8,757 bases of DNA from Candidatus Omnitrophota bacterium. Its GTDB lineage: Bacteria; Omnitrophota; Gorgyraeia; Gygaellales; Profunditerraquicolaceae. Shown piece after piece: positions 1 through 6,680 of the stretch. The stretch lies in contig JAHISH010000170.1 of assembly GCA_018818365.1 (NCBI GenBank), positions 1 through 8,757 of the forward strand. Direction: 5' to 3'. The position numbers were made by a program, and so were the translations under genes. How positions within the stretch are numbered: the first letter of the stretch is position 1; every line of letters begins with the position of its first letter. The notes below the pieces were generated by a model. The model was given only the letters and a program-made list of their open reading frames with translations. It made no database searches and was not told the origin of the DNA.

Positions 1-1
1 C

Positions 2-178
2 AGGCCTGAACAGGCAATACAGTTACAGATACGGTTCTATGAGAAGATTAATTGGCGTATGGAACCGGTTTCCTTTTCTAAAGAAGTGCGCAATACAAAA
101 ATTATGGGAGGCTTTGTTTTGTGGGTCAGTAGCGTTGTCTTGTTATATAGTGCAGTGCAGGTATTCTCATCGAGATGA
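2..178 (+). CDS. 3' end of an unidentified membrane protein gene (partial)
   Basis: The reading frame is open from the left edge of the window and stops at the TGA at 176-178, giving 58 residues of a C-terminus. I do not recognise the family. The visible part has a charged stretch (RFYEKINWRMEP, then FSKEVRNTK) followed by a hydrophobic segment of about 20 residues (GGFVLWVSSVVLLYSAV) and a short VFSSR tail, so it looks like a protein ending in a single membrane helix. Its stop overlaps the start of the next gene (ATGA at 175-178), which supports it being a real gene translated in tandem with the DUF3108 gene. An envelope or exopolysaccharide role is possible but is only a guess from the neighbour. 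Confidence 0.6.
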   Translation, partial: RPEQAIQLQIRFYEKINWRMEPVSFSKEVRNTKIMGGFVLWVSSVVLLYSAVQVFSSR

Positions 179-951
179 AGAATTCTTCCTGCCGAATGGC
201 CATAGGGGCAGGGGTACTTGTCTTGGCATTGGCTTACGCAGGCATTCCCGCGGAGCCTTCAGCTGAGGAACCCCCCTTACTCCCGGTAGAACATACGTTT
301 CAACGCCCTGTCTTGCTCATGCGTCCGGGTGAACGAATAACCTATGATATCCGCATGGGCGCGATGAAATTGGGTTCTGCGGAGTATCACCAGGAAGAAT
401 CTGTTGAGATAAAGGGCAAAAAGGCCGAGGTGATTATCTTTCAGACCCGTACTGCGACGTTTAAGGATACAGAGACTATTTATAGTGATCCTGAGACTTT
501 TTTGCCACTGAAGATTGAGAGGGATATAACGAAACTCTTATCGCAGGAAAGTATCACTGAAATCTATGACCATAAAGAGTGTAAGGTGGTCATAACCAAG
601 CGAGTAGGAAAGAGGGAAGAGACAATAGTCATCCAGAAGGATGCGCCATTACAGAATGCCCTTTTACTTCCTTTTATCTTGCGTAACACCATGAAGTTGA
701 GCCGGCATACGCGTTTTACCGTGACTCTTCCTAAGGCATCTTTCCAGCTTACCTTGCAAGGGCTTAAGGACGTGAGATTACCGACAGGCAGATGCCGGGC
801 GTTATATTTTACGAGTAATCCACGGCAATTTGAAATATGGATAAGTGCGGACCGCCGCAGGATTCCTTTAAAGATCAAAGGGTTCGGTAAGATCGGGTAC
901 ACTTTTTTACTAAGGAAGTATCAGGTTCAGGATAATCAGGGGAGAGAATAA
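175..951 (+). CDS. Secreted DUF3108-family protein
   Basis: This is a 258-residue protein with a classic signal peptide: K2 and R7, then a hydrophobic core (GAGVLVLALAYAG, about residues 11-23) and small residues near 22-30 for cleavage. No lipobox cysteine is seen, so it should be periplasmic or outer-membrane associated rather than a lipoprotein. The mature part has the DUF3108 pattern: RPGERITYDI, then G..KLGSAEY, a long beta-rich middle (ATFKDTETIYSDPETFLPLKIER) and the late segment FEIWISADRRRIPLKIKG. The biochemical role of DUF3108 is not established. The ATG at 175 is chosen because it overlaps the upstream stop (ATGA) and supplies the basic N-region; the next ATG at 196 lacks a ribosome site. 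There is no good Shine-Dalgarno, so translation is probably coupled. The gene ends before a new promoter. Confidence 0.85.
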   Translation: MKNSSCRMAIGAGVLVLALAYAGIPAEPSAEEPPLLPVEHTFQRPVLLMRPGERITYDIRMGAMKLGSAEYHQEESVEIKGKKAEVIIFQTRTATFKDTETIYSDPETFLPLKIERDITKLLSQESITEIYDHKECKVVITKRVGKREETIVIQKDAPLQNALLLPFILRNTMKLSRHTRFTVTLPKASFQLTLQGLKDVRLPTGRCRALYFTSNPRQFEIWISADRRRIPLKIKGFGKIGYTFLLRKYQVQDNQGRE

Positions 952-960
952 TAATAATTA

Positions 961-990
961 TTGGCTTTTATTCCGCCTCTATGATATACT
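961..990 (+). promoter_or_regulatory. Sigma-70-type promoter for the PilZ gene (extended -10, UP-like element)
   Basis: A -35 box TTGGCT (961-966) and a -10 box TATACT (985-990) are separated by 18 bases. TGA directly before the -10 (982-984) makes an extended -10. The 14 bases before the -35 are entirely A/T (947-960), resembling an UP element, and include most of the palindrome AATAATTATT (953-962). Transcription would start near 997, giving a leader of roughly 20-25 bases. This is read from consensus only. Confidence 0.6.
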
Positions 991-1019
991 AGTGCCCATA
1001 AAGTGCGAAAGGAAGGACA

Positions 1020-1415
1020 ATGGAAATGAATAAGTATGAGGGGCAGGAAAGAAGGAAGTTTAAGCGTTTAAGAGTGGATTTTGTGGTCAATTTCAATGTG
1101 CACAAGCCTATAGAAGTCGTCATGAAGATAGGCAATAAAGAAATTGACGCGGTAATGACGGATTTAAGTGAAGGAGGCATGGCGCTTATTGCCGATTACG
1201 ATATCCCTACCAGCACAATCCTTTCCATGAGGTTTACACTTTTTAATCCGCTCGCCCTTGAAGATGACCGGGTAAGAAAGCTTGAGGTTATCGGAGAGGT
1301 CCGTTATAACGCACTTCTCCAGAAAGAAGAACACCGCCTGGGTATTCTGTTTACGCATATCCACGAAAGCGATAGAAAAGCCATCGCCAGTTTTGTGCGT
1401 TTTACCCGTAAATAA
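1020..1415 (+). CDS. Single-domain PilZ protein, probable cyclic-di-GMP receptor
   Basis: This is a 131-residue, stand-alone PilZ domain. The two c-di-GMP binding signatures are present: the arginine motif RxxxR (R12-KFK-R16, within ERRKFKRLRVDF) and the D/NxSxxG motif (D48-L-S50-EG-G53, in TDLSEGGMAL). The late beta-strand LGILFTHI and the final helix (DRKAIASFVRF) also fit the fold. Proteins of this type bind the second messenger and act by contacting a partner, often in motility or exopolysaccharide control; the partner cannot be told here. Two ATG starts are possible: 1020 (AAAGGA at 1008-1013, six-base gap) and 1026 (GGAAGGA at 1011-1017, eight-base gap). Neither affects the domain. It has its own promoter and sits between an envelope gene pair and the rpsO operon, so it is probably a separate transcription unit. 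Confidence 0.9.
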   Translation: MEMNKYEGQERRKFKRLRVDFVVNFNVHKPIEVVMKIGNKEIDAVMTDLSEGGMALIADYDIPTSTILSMRFTLFNPLALEDDRVRKLEVIGEVRYNALLQKEEHRLGILFTHIHESDRKAIASFVRFTRK

Positions 1416-1423
1416 TTCTCGGC

Positions 1424-1470
1424 CTTATCGTGTTACGGATATGCGTGAGGTCTATGCGATAAGTTTGTGT
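1424..1470 (+). terminator. Possible weak terminator after the PilZ gene
   Basis: A perfect 7-bp inverted repeat CTTATCG (1424-1430) / CGATAAG (1457-1463) encloses a small inner stem (TTACG 1433-1437 with CGTGA 1444-1448, one wobble), and is followed by TTTGTGTT. It lies between the PilZ stop and the rpsO promoter, where a terminator would be expected. The stem is interrupted and the T-run is broken, so an operator-like role or chance is equally possible. Confidence 0.25.
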
Positions 1471-1498
1471 TGACTTCTCTATGAAGTTAGAATACAAT
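1470..1498 (+). promoter_or_regulatory. Near-consensus sigma-70 promoter for the rpsO-pnp-ftsK-rodZ-rimO-pgsA operon
   Basis: The -35 TTGACT (1470-1475) and -10 TACAAT (1493-1498) each differ from consensus by one base and are spaced by the optimal 17 bases. The start site would be about 1504-1506, leaving a leader of only about 22 bases before the rpsO start. It is the only strong promoter I see ahead of the tightly packed genes that run to the window edge. Confidence 0.75.
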
Positions 1499-1513
1499 AT
1501 GATGCAAAAAGAA

Positions 1514-1530
1514 GGGGGGTGGAAATTTTG
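1514..1530 (+). promoter_or_regulatory. Ribosome binding site that fixes the TTG start of rpsO
   Basis: The tract AAGGGGGGTGG (1512-1522) matches the anti-Shine-Dalgarno core with one mismatch (GGGGGTG at 1515-1521 against GGAGGTG). It sits six bases before TTG at 1528-1530. A GTG at 1519 lies inside the tract itself and therefore cannot be the start. The TTG choice also gives the usual S15 length. Confidence 0.7.
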
Positions 1531-1797
1531 GTTCTGGTAAAAGACAACAAAACGAAGATTATCGAAGCATTTAAAGTCCATTCCAGTGATACGGGGTCGG
1601 CCGAAGTTCAAGTTGCCATTCTGACCGAACGGATCAATTCATTATCCGGACACTTTAAACAGCATAAAAAAGACTTCAATTCCCGCCGCGGGCTTCTTAC
1701 GCTTGTCGGAAGGCGCCGCAGGCTCCTCAGTTATCTCAAGAAAAAAGACGCCAAAAAATACGAAGAGATCATAGGGAAATTAAGCTTGAGAAAATAG
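1528..1797 (+). CDS. rpsO: 30S ribosomal protein S15
   Basis: S15 is a primary binding protein of the 30S subunit platform; it contacts helices 20-22 of 16S rRNA and allows S6/S18 to join. From the TTG start the protein is 89 residues, the same length as E. coli S15. The hallmark stretches are all present: [47 protein letters not shown], and a basic C-terminus. The H/D-containing HKKD and SRRGL segments are the rRNA-contact region of the family. It is the first gene of the operon, and pnp follows 39 bases later, the classical rpsO-pnp pairing. The short leader leaves little room for the S15 autoregulatory pseudoknot known in some bacteria. Confidence 0.97.
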   Translation: MVLVKDNKTKIIEAFKVHSSDTGSAEVQVAILTERINSLSGHFKQHKKDFNSRRGLLTLVGRRRRLLSYLKKKDAKKYEEIIGKLSLRK

Positions 1798-1836
1798 TGT
1801 CTACGGCGTATCCCTATACAAAATAAGGTAAATCAA

Positions 1837-3930
1837 ATGGAAGAAAATGTCTTTAAGGTACCGTTTGGCAAGAATGAATTTATTGTCTCAATTGGGAAAA
1901 TAGCAAGGCAAGCGCACGGTTCGGTGACCGTTACCTACGGTGGCACGGTGGTCTTGGTTACTGCGTGTATGTCTCGTAAAATTAGAGAAGGACTGGGTTT
2001 TTTCCCTTTAACCGTCGAATACCAGGAAAAGACGTACGCTGCCGGAAGGATCCCCGGAGGATTCTTTAAGCGCGAAGGCCGTCCTTCAGAGAGTGAAATT
2101 CTTACCGCCCGTCTTATTGACCGGCCGATCAGGCCCCTTTTTCCTAAGGGGATGCGTAATGACGTACAGGTCATGGCGATGGTCTTGTCTAGTGACGGCG
2201 AAAATGATCCGGATATTCTTGCAGTGATTGGGGCGTCTGCGGCATTGAGTATTTCTGAAATACCTTTTGCAGGCCCGTTAGGATGTTGCCGGGTCGGACG
2301 GATTAATAATGCCTTCATCCTTAATCCTACGTATGCAGAATTGGAGCAATCAGATTTAGATGTAATCGTGGTGATTAATCGAAAAGGCGTCGTGATGCTG
2401 GAGTCTAAAGCCAAAGAGATCCCTGAGGATGAATATCTGGCGGCAGTTAAGTTTGGCATGGAGAATCTCCAGACGATTCTTAGTTTTCAGGATGAATTGC
2501 GTGCAAAGTGCGGAAAGGAAAAATACGCCGTGGATTTAATGAAGACCGATCCGGCCTTGCGGCAGAAGATCGAGTCGCTTGCGAAAGATAAGTTGCAGAA
2601 GGTATATTCGCTCTCTAAGAAAGAAGAGAGGGAAGAAGAGGTTGCGTTACTAGTCAAAGAATTAGAGGTCGCCCTTGCTCCCGATGGATACGATGCCGAA
2701 ATGGTCTCCTGGGGTTTGGAAGAGTTTGAAAAAGAGCAGGTGCGTAAGAAAATCTTGGGAGAAAATGTCCGTATCGATGGGCGTGGTTTTAAAGATATCC
2801 GTCCGATTACTGCCGAAGTCTCTTTTCTGCCACGCACCCATGGTTCAAGTCTTTTTACGCGCGGACAGACACAAAGTTTGGCGGTAACAACTCTGGGAAG
2901 CGGGGATGACCAACAGATGGTCGAGGCATTGGAGGGAGAGACGCATAAGACTTTTATGCTGCATTATAATTTCCCTTCTTTTAGCGTAGGGGAGACTCGC
3001 CCCGTACGCGGTCCGGGACGCAGGGAAATCGGTCACGGAGCCTTGGCGGAGCGGGCGCTCTTGGCGGTAATGCCGAGTAAGGAAAAGTTCCCGTATACGA
3101 TCCGTGTGGTTTCCGAGATCCTTGAGTCTAACGGTTCATCGAGTATGGCCAGCGTCTGTGCGGCTACCCTTTCTTTGATGGATGCAGGGGTTCCGATCAA
3201 AGACGCAGTAGGAGGAGTGGCTCTGGGGCTTATCAAAGAAGGAGACCGTACGCTTATTCTGACGGATATAACGGGTTTAGAAGACCATCTCGGGGATATG
3301 GATTTCAAGGTTGCGGGCACGCGCACGGGGGTGACTGCGGTGCAGCTTGATCTTAAGATTGAGGGTATTTCTTTTGAGTTGTTGTGTGATTGTCTGGCGC
3401 AGTCCAAAGAAGGAAGATTCTTTGTATTAGACAAGATGTGCGCAGCGCTCTCCACCCCTCGGGAAAGTCTCTCTCTGTATGCTCCTCGTATCGATGTTAT
3501 CAAGATCGATACGGAGAAGATAGGAGAACTTATCGGTCCCGGAGGAAGAAATATAAAGAAGATTATTGCGCAGACTGGCGCTGACATTGATATCCAAGAT
3601 GACGGAAACGTATTGGTTTCTTCTCATGACGCCGCTAAATCCGAAGAGGCTATTCGGTTAATTAAGGCAATTGCGCAAGAGATTCAGGTCGGCGCCATTT
3701 ATCCGGCGAAGGTCAAACGCGTAGTCGCCTTCGGTGCATTCTGTGAGATCGCGCCCGGCAAAGAAGGTCTGGTGCATGTGTCGGAGTTGGCGCAGCACTT
3801 TGTGAAGAATGTGGAAGAAGCCGTGAAACTTGGTGATGAGTTTAACGTCAAGGTCATCGGCGTTGATGAATTAGGCAGAATCAATTTGAGCAAGAAACAA
3901 GCTGAACCTAAGGAAAAAGTAAAAGAATAA
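1837..3930 (+). CDS. pnp: Polyribonucleotide nucleotidyltransferase (PNPase)
   Basis: PNPase is a trimeric 3'-5' phosphorolytic exoribonuclease that degrades RNA to nucleoside diphosphates in the cytoplasm. The 697 residues match the family length (about 700-710). Domains in order are: a first RNase PH-like core with the signature GGFFKREGRPSE and the following RLIDRPIRPLFP; the all-helical linker (about 225-300); the catalytic second RNase PH core, starting near GRGFKDIRPI with RGQTQ and carrying the GDMDFKVAGT aspartates D487 and D489; a KH domain with GPGG at 567-570; and an S1 domain from about 619 (AKVKRVVAFGAFCEI). The ATG at 1837 is preceded by TAAGGT (1824-1829) with a seven-base gap. 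The segment GPLGCCRVG in the first core has a Cys-Cys pair where small or aliphatic residues are usual. No strong hairpin is seen in the rpsO-pnp gap. Confidence 0.97.
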   Translation: MEENVFKVPFGKNEFIVSIGKIARQAHGSVTVTYGGTVVLVTACMSRKIREGLGFFPLTVEYQEKTYAAGRIPGGFFKREGRPSESEILTARLIDRPIRPLFPKGMRNDVQVMAMVLSSDGENDPDILAVIGASAALSISEIPFAGPLGCCRVGRINNAFILNPTYAELEQSDLDVIVVINRKGVVMLESKAKEIPEDEYLAAVKFGMENLQTILSFQDELRAKCGKEKYAVDLMKTDPALRQKIESLAKDKLQKVYSLSKKEEREEEVALLVKELEVALAPDGYDAEMVSWGLEEFEKEQVRKKILGENVRIDGRGFKDIRPITAEVSFLPRTHGSSLFTRGQTQSLAVTTLGSGDDQQMVEALEGETHKTFMLHYNFPSFSVGETRPVRGPGRREIGHGALAERALLAVMPSKEKFPYTIRVVSEILESNGSSSMASVCAATLSLMDAGVPIKDAVGGVALGLIKEGDRTLILTDITGLEDHLGDMDFKVAGTRTGVTAVQLDLKIEGISFELLCDCLAQSKEGRFFVLDKMCAALSTPRESLSLYAPRIDVIKIDTEKIGELIGPGGRNIKKIIAQTGADIDIQDDGNVLVSSHDAAKSEEAIRLIKAIAQEIQVGAIYPAKVKRVVAFGAFCEIAPGKEGLVHVSELAQHFVKNVEEAVKLGDEFNVKVIGVDELGRINLSKKQAEPKEKVKE

Positions 3931-3939
3931 GTACTTTCC

Positions 3940-6156
3940 GTGAAGCAGAACCGTATTAATGAGGCAAAAGGCATCATTTTAATCGCGGTCGGGCTCATGC
4001 TTCTGGCAAGCCTCATTCGTTTTGACCGTCTTGATCTTGCGTGGTATTCTTCGCATCCTAACATCCCTCCCAAGAACTTTCTCGGAATTTTCGGGGCGTA
4101 TCTTGGCGGCAGCATCATCTTTCTATTCGGAAGATTCAGCAGCCTCATTATCCCTCTCGTAGTCTTTCTTCTCGGTCGTAAGTTCTTTAGGAATCAGGTC
4201 CCCTATTTAAGCATCCCGCGATTTCTCGGCATTGTGGTCTTATTGGTTTCGGTTAGTTCACTCATCGGGATGTTCTTTCTGCATAATGAGCACCTGTGTT
4301 TTTACTACGGGGGGTTCTTCGGCGCGTTACTGGCACGGTTCACTACCTTCTATTTCAGCCGTCTGGGAGGCGTCATCATATTTACTACTTTTATTCTCCT
4401 CTCTTTGGCGTTGGTAACCGAGATATTGCTTTTTTCTTTGTTTGCCCGCTCTGCGCAAAAGTTGAAATCGGTTATAGGGCCGCTATCGTTTCTGAAGAAG
4501 AAGAGTAAGTCTTTTATGGGGAGGATAAAGCCTTCCGGAGTTGAGAAGCCTTCGGGTATGAAGAGACTGCAGGAGTCCGTGGGGCTTGCCATGAAGCCTA
4601 AAATCGCGGTAAATGACGCATTGTCTTCTACTCTTACGAAGCCTAAAATTCAGATTAAAGCAAAGACTCCGTTGCCGGATGTCAAGGCATCTGCTGCCGA
4701 GACAAAGAACGGTAACTTTCAGCTTCCTTCTTTGGATCTTCTGCAGTCTCCTCCGCCTGTAGAGTCCCGGCAGATCAAAGAAGACCTTGAATCGAATGCG
4801 CGTATCTTGGAAGAGACCTTGGAGGATTTCGGGATCTCGGTGAAGGTGACCGATATCGAACGCGGCCCGGTGATTACGCGGTATGAGTTGGAGCCGGCCC
4901 CCGGAGTGAAATTAAACCGTATCGTTGCGTTAAATGATGATATCGCCTTAGCAATGAAGGCGCAGTCTGTCAGGATCATCGCTCCTATTCCCGGCAAGGC
5001 CAGGGTCGGGGTAGAGGTCCCGAATATGCAGAGCACCCTGGTATATTTGAAGGAGGTCCTTGCGGATAAGGCCTTTCAAGACGCACCGTCCGCATTGACT
5101 TTAGTATTAGGTAAGGATATCTCCGGTCAGCCGGTGGTTGCCGATCTTGAAGAAATGCCGCATATTTTGATCGCGGGGACGACAGGTTCCGGCAAGACCG
5201 TGTGTGTCAATTCCCTGATCTTAGCGCTCTTATTCAAGAGCAGCCCTCAGGATTTGAAATTCGTGATGGTCGATCCGAAGATGGTGGAGTTGATGCCTTT
5301 TAACGGGTTGCCGCATCTGTTATGTCCGGTGGTTACCGACTCCAAGAAGGCCGCGGGTGCGCTTAACTGGGTTGTGGGAGAGATGGAAGCGCGCTACCAG
5401 CTTTTGGCAAAAGTCTCGGCGCGGAATATCGAAGCATACAATCAGAAACAAGAGAAGATTCCCTATATAGTGGTGGTTATTGACGAGTTTGCGGATTTAA
5501 TGAGCGTGGCCCGGGATCAGATCGAAAATGCGGTTACGCGCTTGGCGCAGCTTTCGCGTGCGGTGGGGATCCATTTGATTCTGGCGACTCAACGGCCTTC
5601 AGTAGATGTGATTACCGGGGTGATTAAAGCGAATTTACCTGCGCGTATTTCGTTTAAAGTAGCGTCTAAAGTTGACTCGCGCACCGTCTTAGATACTAAC
5701 GGCGCGGATAAACTGCTTGGTAAAGGGGATATGCTTTTTATGAAACCGGGCGAATCGAAGATGATCCGGGTACAAGGGACACTTGTCGGAGACCGTGAGA
5801 TCGAAAGGGTAGTTGATTTTATTAAATCCCAAGGGGAGCCGCTCTATGACGAGGAGATCCTTAAAGACCAACAGAAGACCTCGCTTGCTCAAGGGGAAAA
5901 AGATGATCTCTATGAGCAGGCAGTGCGTGTGATTATGGAGAGCAATCAGGCTTCGGTATCTATTCTCCAGCGGCGTATGCGTTTAGGATACACGCGTGCG
6001 GCGCGTATTATCGATGCCATGGAGTTAGAAGGATTAGTCGGTTCTTTTGAGGGGAGTAAACCACGCAAGATCTTAGTGGACCGCGAGTCTTGGTTAAAAG
6101 AAGCTTTGCGGCAAGAAGAAGCTGCTTTGAGAGGGAAAGAGGAAGGTTCAACGTGA
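3940..6156 (+). CDS. ftsK: DNA translocase FtsK/SpoIIIE
   Basis: FtsK is a septal DNA pump: hexameric ATPase motors move chromosome ends through the closing septum and help resolve dimers at dif. The 738-residue protein has a hydrophobic N-terminal part with four to five membrane segments (about 11-28, 47-66, 68-80, 94-114, 143-168), a short Lys/Pro-rich linker (about 170-255), the alpha and beta motor domains, and a C-terminal winged-helix gamma domain (about 655-725, with VSILQRRMRLGYTRAARI) that reads KOPS-type polarity sequences in this family. Walker A is GTTGSGKT at 413-420; Walker B is VVVIDEF with D515-E516. The linker is far shorter than in E. coli (1329 residues in total), which is typical of compact SpoIIIE-like forms. 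The start is GTG at 3940: the pnp stop lies in the same frame only nine bases upstream, so no earlier start exists, and no ribosome site is well placed. Its stop overlaps the next gene (GTGA). Confidence 0.96.
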   Translation: MKQNRINEAKGIILIAVGLMLLASLIRFDRLDLAWYSSHPNIPPKNFLGIFGAYLGGSIIFLFGRFSSLIIPLVVFLLGRKFFRNQVPYLSIPRFLGIVVLLVSVSSLIGMFFLHNEHLCFYYGGFFGALLARFTTFYFSRLGGVIIFTTFILLSLALVTEILLFSLFARSAQKLKSVIGPLSFLKKKSKSFMGRIKPSGVEKPSGMKRLQESVGLAMKPKIAVNDALSSTLTKPKIQIKAKTPLPDVKASAAETKNGNFQLPSLDLLQSPPPVESRQIKEDLESNARILEETLEDFGISVKVTDIERGPVITRYELEPAPGVKLNRIVALNDDIALAMKAQSVRIIAPIPGKARVGVEVPNMQSTLVYLKEVLADKAFQDAPSALTLVLGKDISGQPVVADLEEMPHILIAGTTGSGKTVCVNSLILALLFKSSPQDLKFVMVDPKMVELMPFNGLPHLLCPVVTDSKKAAGALNWVVGEMEARYQLLAKVSARNIEAYNQKQEKIPYIVVVIDEFADLMSVARDQIENAVTRLAQLSRAVGIHLILATQRPSVDVITGVIKANLPARISFKVASKVDSRTVLDTNGADKLLGKGDMLFMKPGESKMIRVQGTLVGDREIERVVDFIKSQGEPLYDEEILKDQQKTSLAQGEKDDLYEQAVRVIMESNQASVSILQRRMRLGYTRAARIIDAMELEGLVGSFEGSKPRKILVDRESWLKEALRQEEAALRGKEEGST

Positions 6157-6680
6157 GCGAGAATCCCGGAGTGCGGTTAAAACAGATACGTCTGGCACGG
6201 GGCGTGAGTCTTGAAGAAGTGCATAAAAAGACGAGGATCCATATGAGTATCCTGCGTTCTATCGAAGGTGATAGCGTCAGTAATCTGAATTCCGTATATC
6301 TGAAAGGATTTTTGAAGCTTTATTGTAAGTTTCTAAACGTTAACCCCGGCGAATACATTGAGCAGTATCGTGAGGTGCAGAAAAGCGTGGTCATCAAGCC
6401 GAAAGAGACAAAGGTAGAAAAAAGAGAAACCGTGCGCACGCAGGAGGGATGGTTCTTGCGTAAGGCATATGAAAAGATCGGAGCGTTTCCTGCCGTAAAA
6501 AGAATCCATGCCGTTATTTTTCCCGTGGTGGGGGTAGCCTTAGTGATGGTGGTATTATTTTTTGTGGGCAGATACGTTGCCGTGCGTCGTACCCACACTC
6601 TTACGCAAGAGAAGACCACTACCGCCGAGAAAGTTAATAAGAGCGTTGCGTCTAAAAAAAAACCCCTCCTAAAACAATAA
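6153..6680 (+). CDS. rodZ: RodZ-like protein, N-terminal part (HTH plus TM), frameshifted
   Basis: RodZ is a bitopic membrane protein whose cytoplasmic HTH domain binds MreB and supports rod shape and peptidoglycan synthesis. This 175-residue reading frame has the HTH_25-type domain (about 4-72: GVRLKQIRLARGVSLEEV, then RIHMSILRSIEGD and the VYLKGFLKLYCKFLNV helix), a basic juxtamembrane region, and one TM helix (about 119-139, VIFPVVGVALVMVVLFFVG). It stops at TAA 6678-6680, only 36 residues after the membrane, without the usual C-terminal domain; that domain follows in the -1 frame. The GTG start at 6153 overlaps the ftsK stop, with GGAAGG (6141-6146) six bases ahead. The ATG at 6090 would overlap ftsK by 67 bases and is unlikely. 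The frame change maps to the A9 run at 6654-6662. Confidence 0.85.
   Translation: MSENPGVRLKQIRLARGVSLEEVHKKTRIHMSILRSIEGDSVSNLNSVYLKGFLKLYCKFLNVNPGEYIEQYREVQKSVVIKPKETKVEKRETVRTQEGWFLRKAYEKIGAFPAVKRIHAVIFPVVGVALVMVVLFFVGRYVAVRRTHTLTQEKTTTAEKVNKSVASKKKPLLKQ
6654..6662 (+). other. Nine-adenine slippery tract where the rodZ frame is lost
   Basis: In the HTH-TM frame the run reads TCT AAA AAA AAA CCC and ends at a stop six codons later. Reading one base back (or adding one A) gives AAA AAA AAA ACC CCT CCT and an open frame into the DUF4115 domain. A runs of nine or more are known sites of polymerase slippage, and A_AAA_AAA is a known -1 ribosomal slip heptamer. A homopolymer sequencing error would look identical. 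Confidence 0.75.

Noticed and set aside
177..188. Perfect 12-base palindrome GAAGAATTCTTC at the DUF3108 start
   Set aside because: It is fully accounted for by coding for Lys-Asn-Ser-Ser and gives only a 4-bp stem in RNA; likely chance.
39..266. 75-codon open frame on the + strand
   Set aside because: It overlaps both the open C-terminal frame ending at 178 and the signal peptide of the DUF3108 protein in another frame, and its translation has no family-like features.
1798..1836. Possible RNase III-type hairpin between rpsO and pnp, as in E. coli
   Set aside because: Only a trivial TACG/CGTA repeat with a one-base loop is present, so no processing site can be supported.
1935..2459. 174-codon antisense open frame inside pnp
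   Set aside because: It lies entirely opposite conserved PNPase coding sequence and its translation has no recognisable domain; it is a shadow frame.
3033..3587. 184-codon antisense open frame inside pnp
   Set aside because: It is opposite the catalytic and KH regions of PNPase, with no domain-like composition and no ribosome site that stands out.
6090..6152. Upstream ATG extension of rodZ
   Set aside because: It would add 21 residues overlapping the ftsK end. The GTG at 6153 has a well-placed GGAAGG and starts right at the HTH domain.
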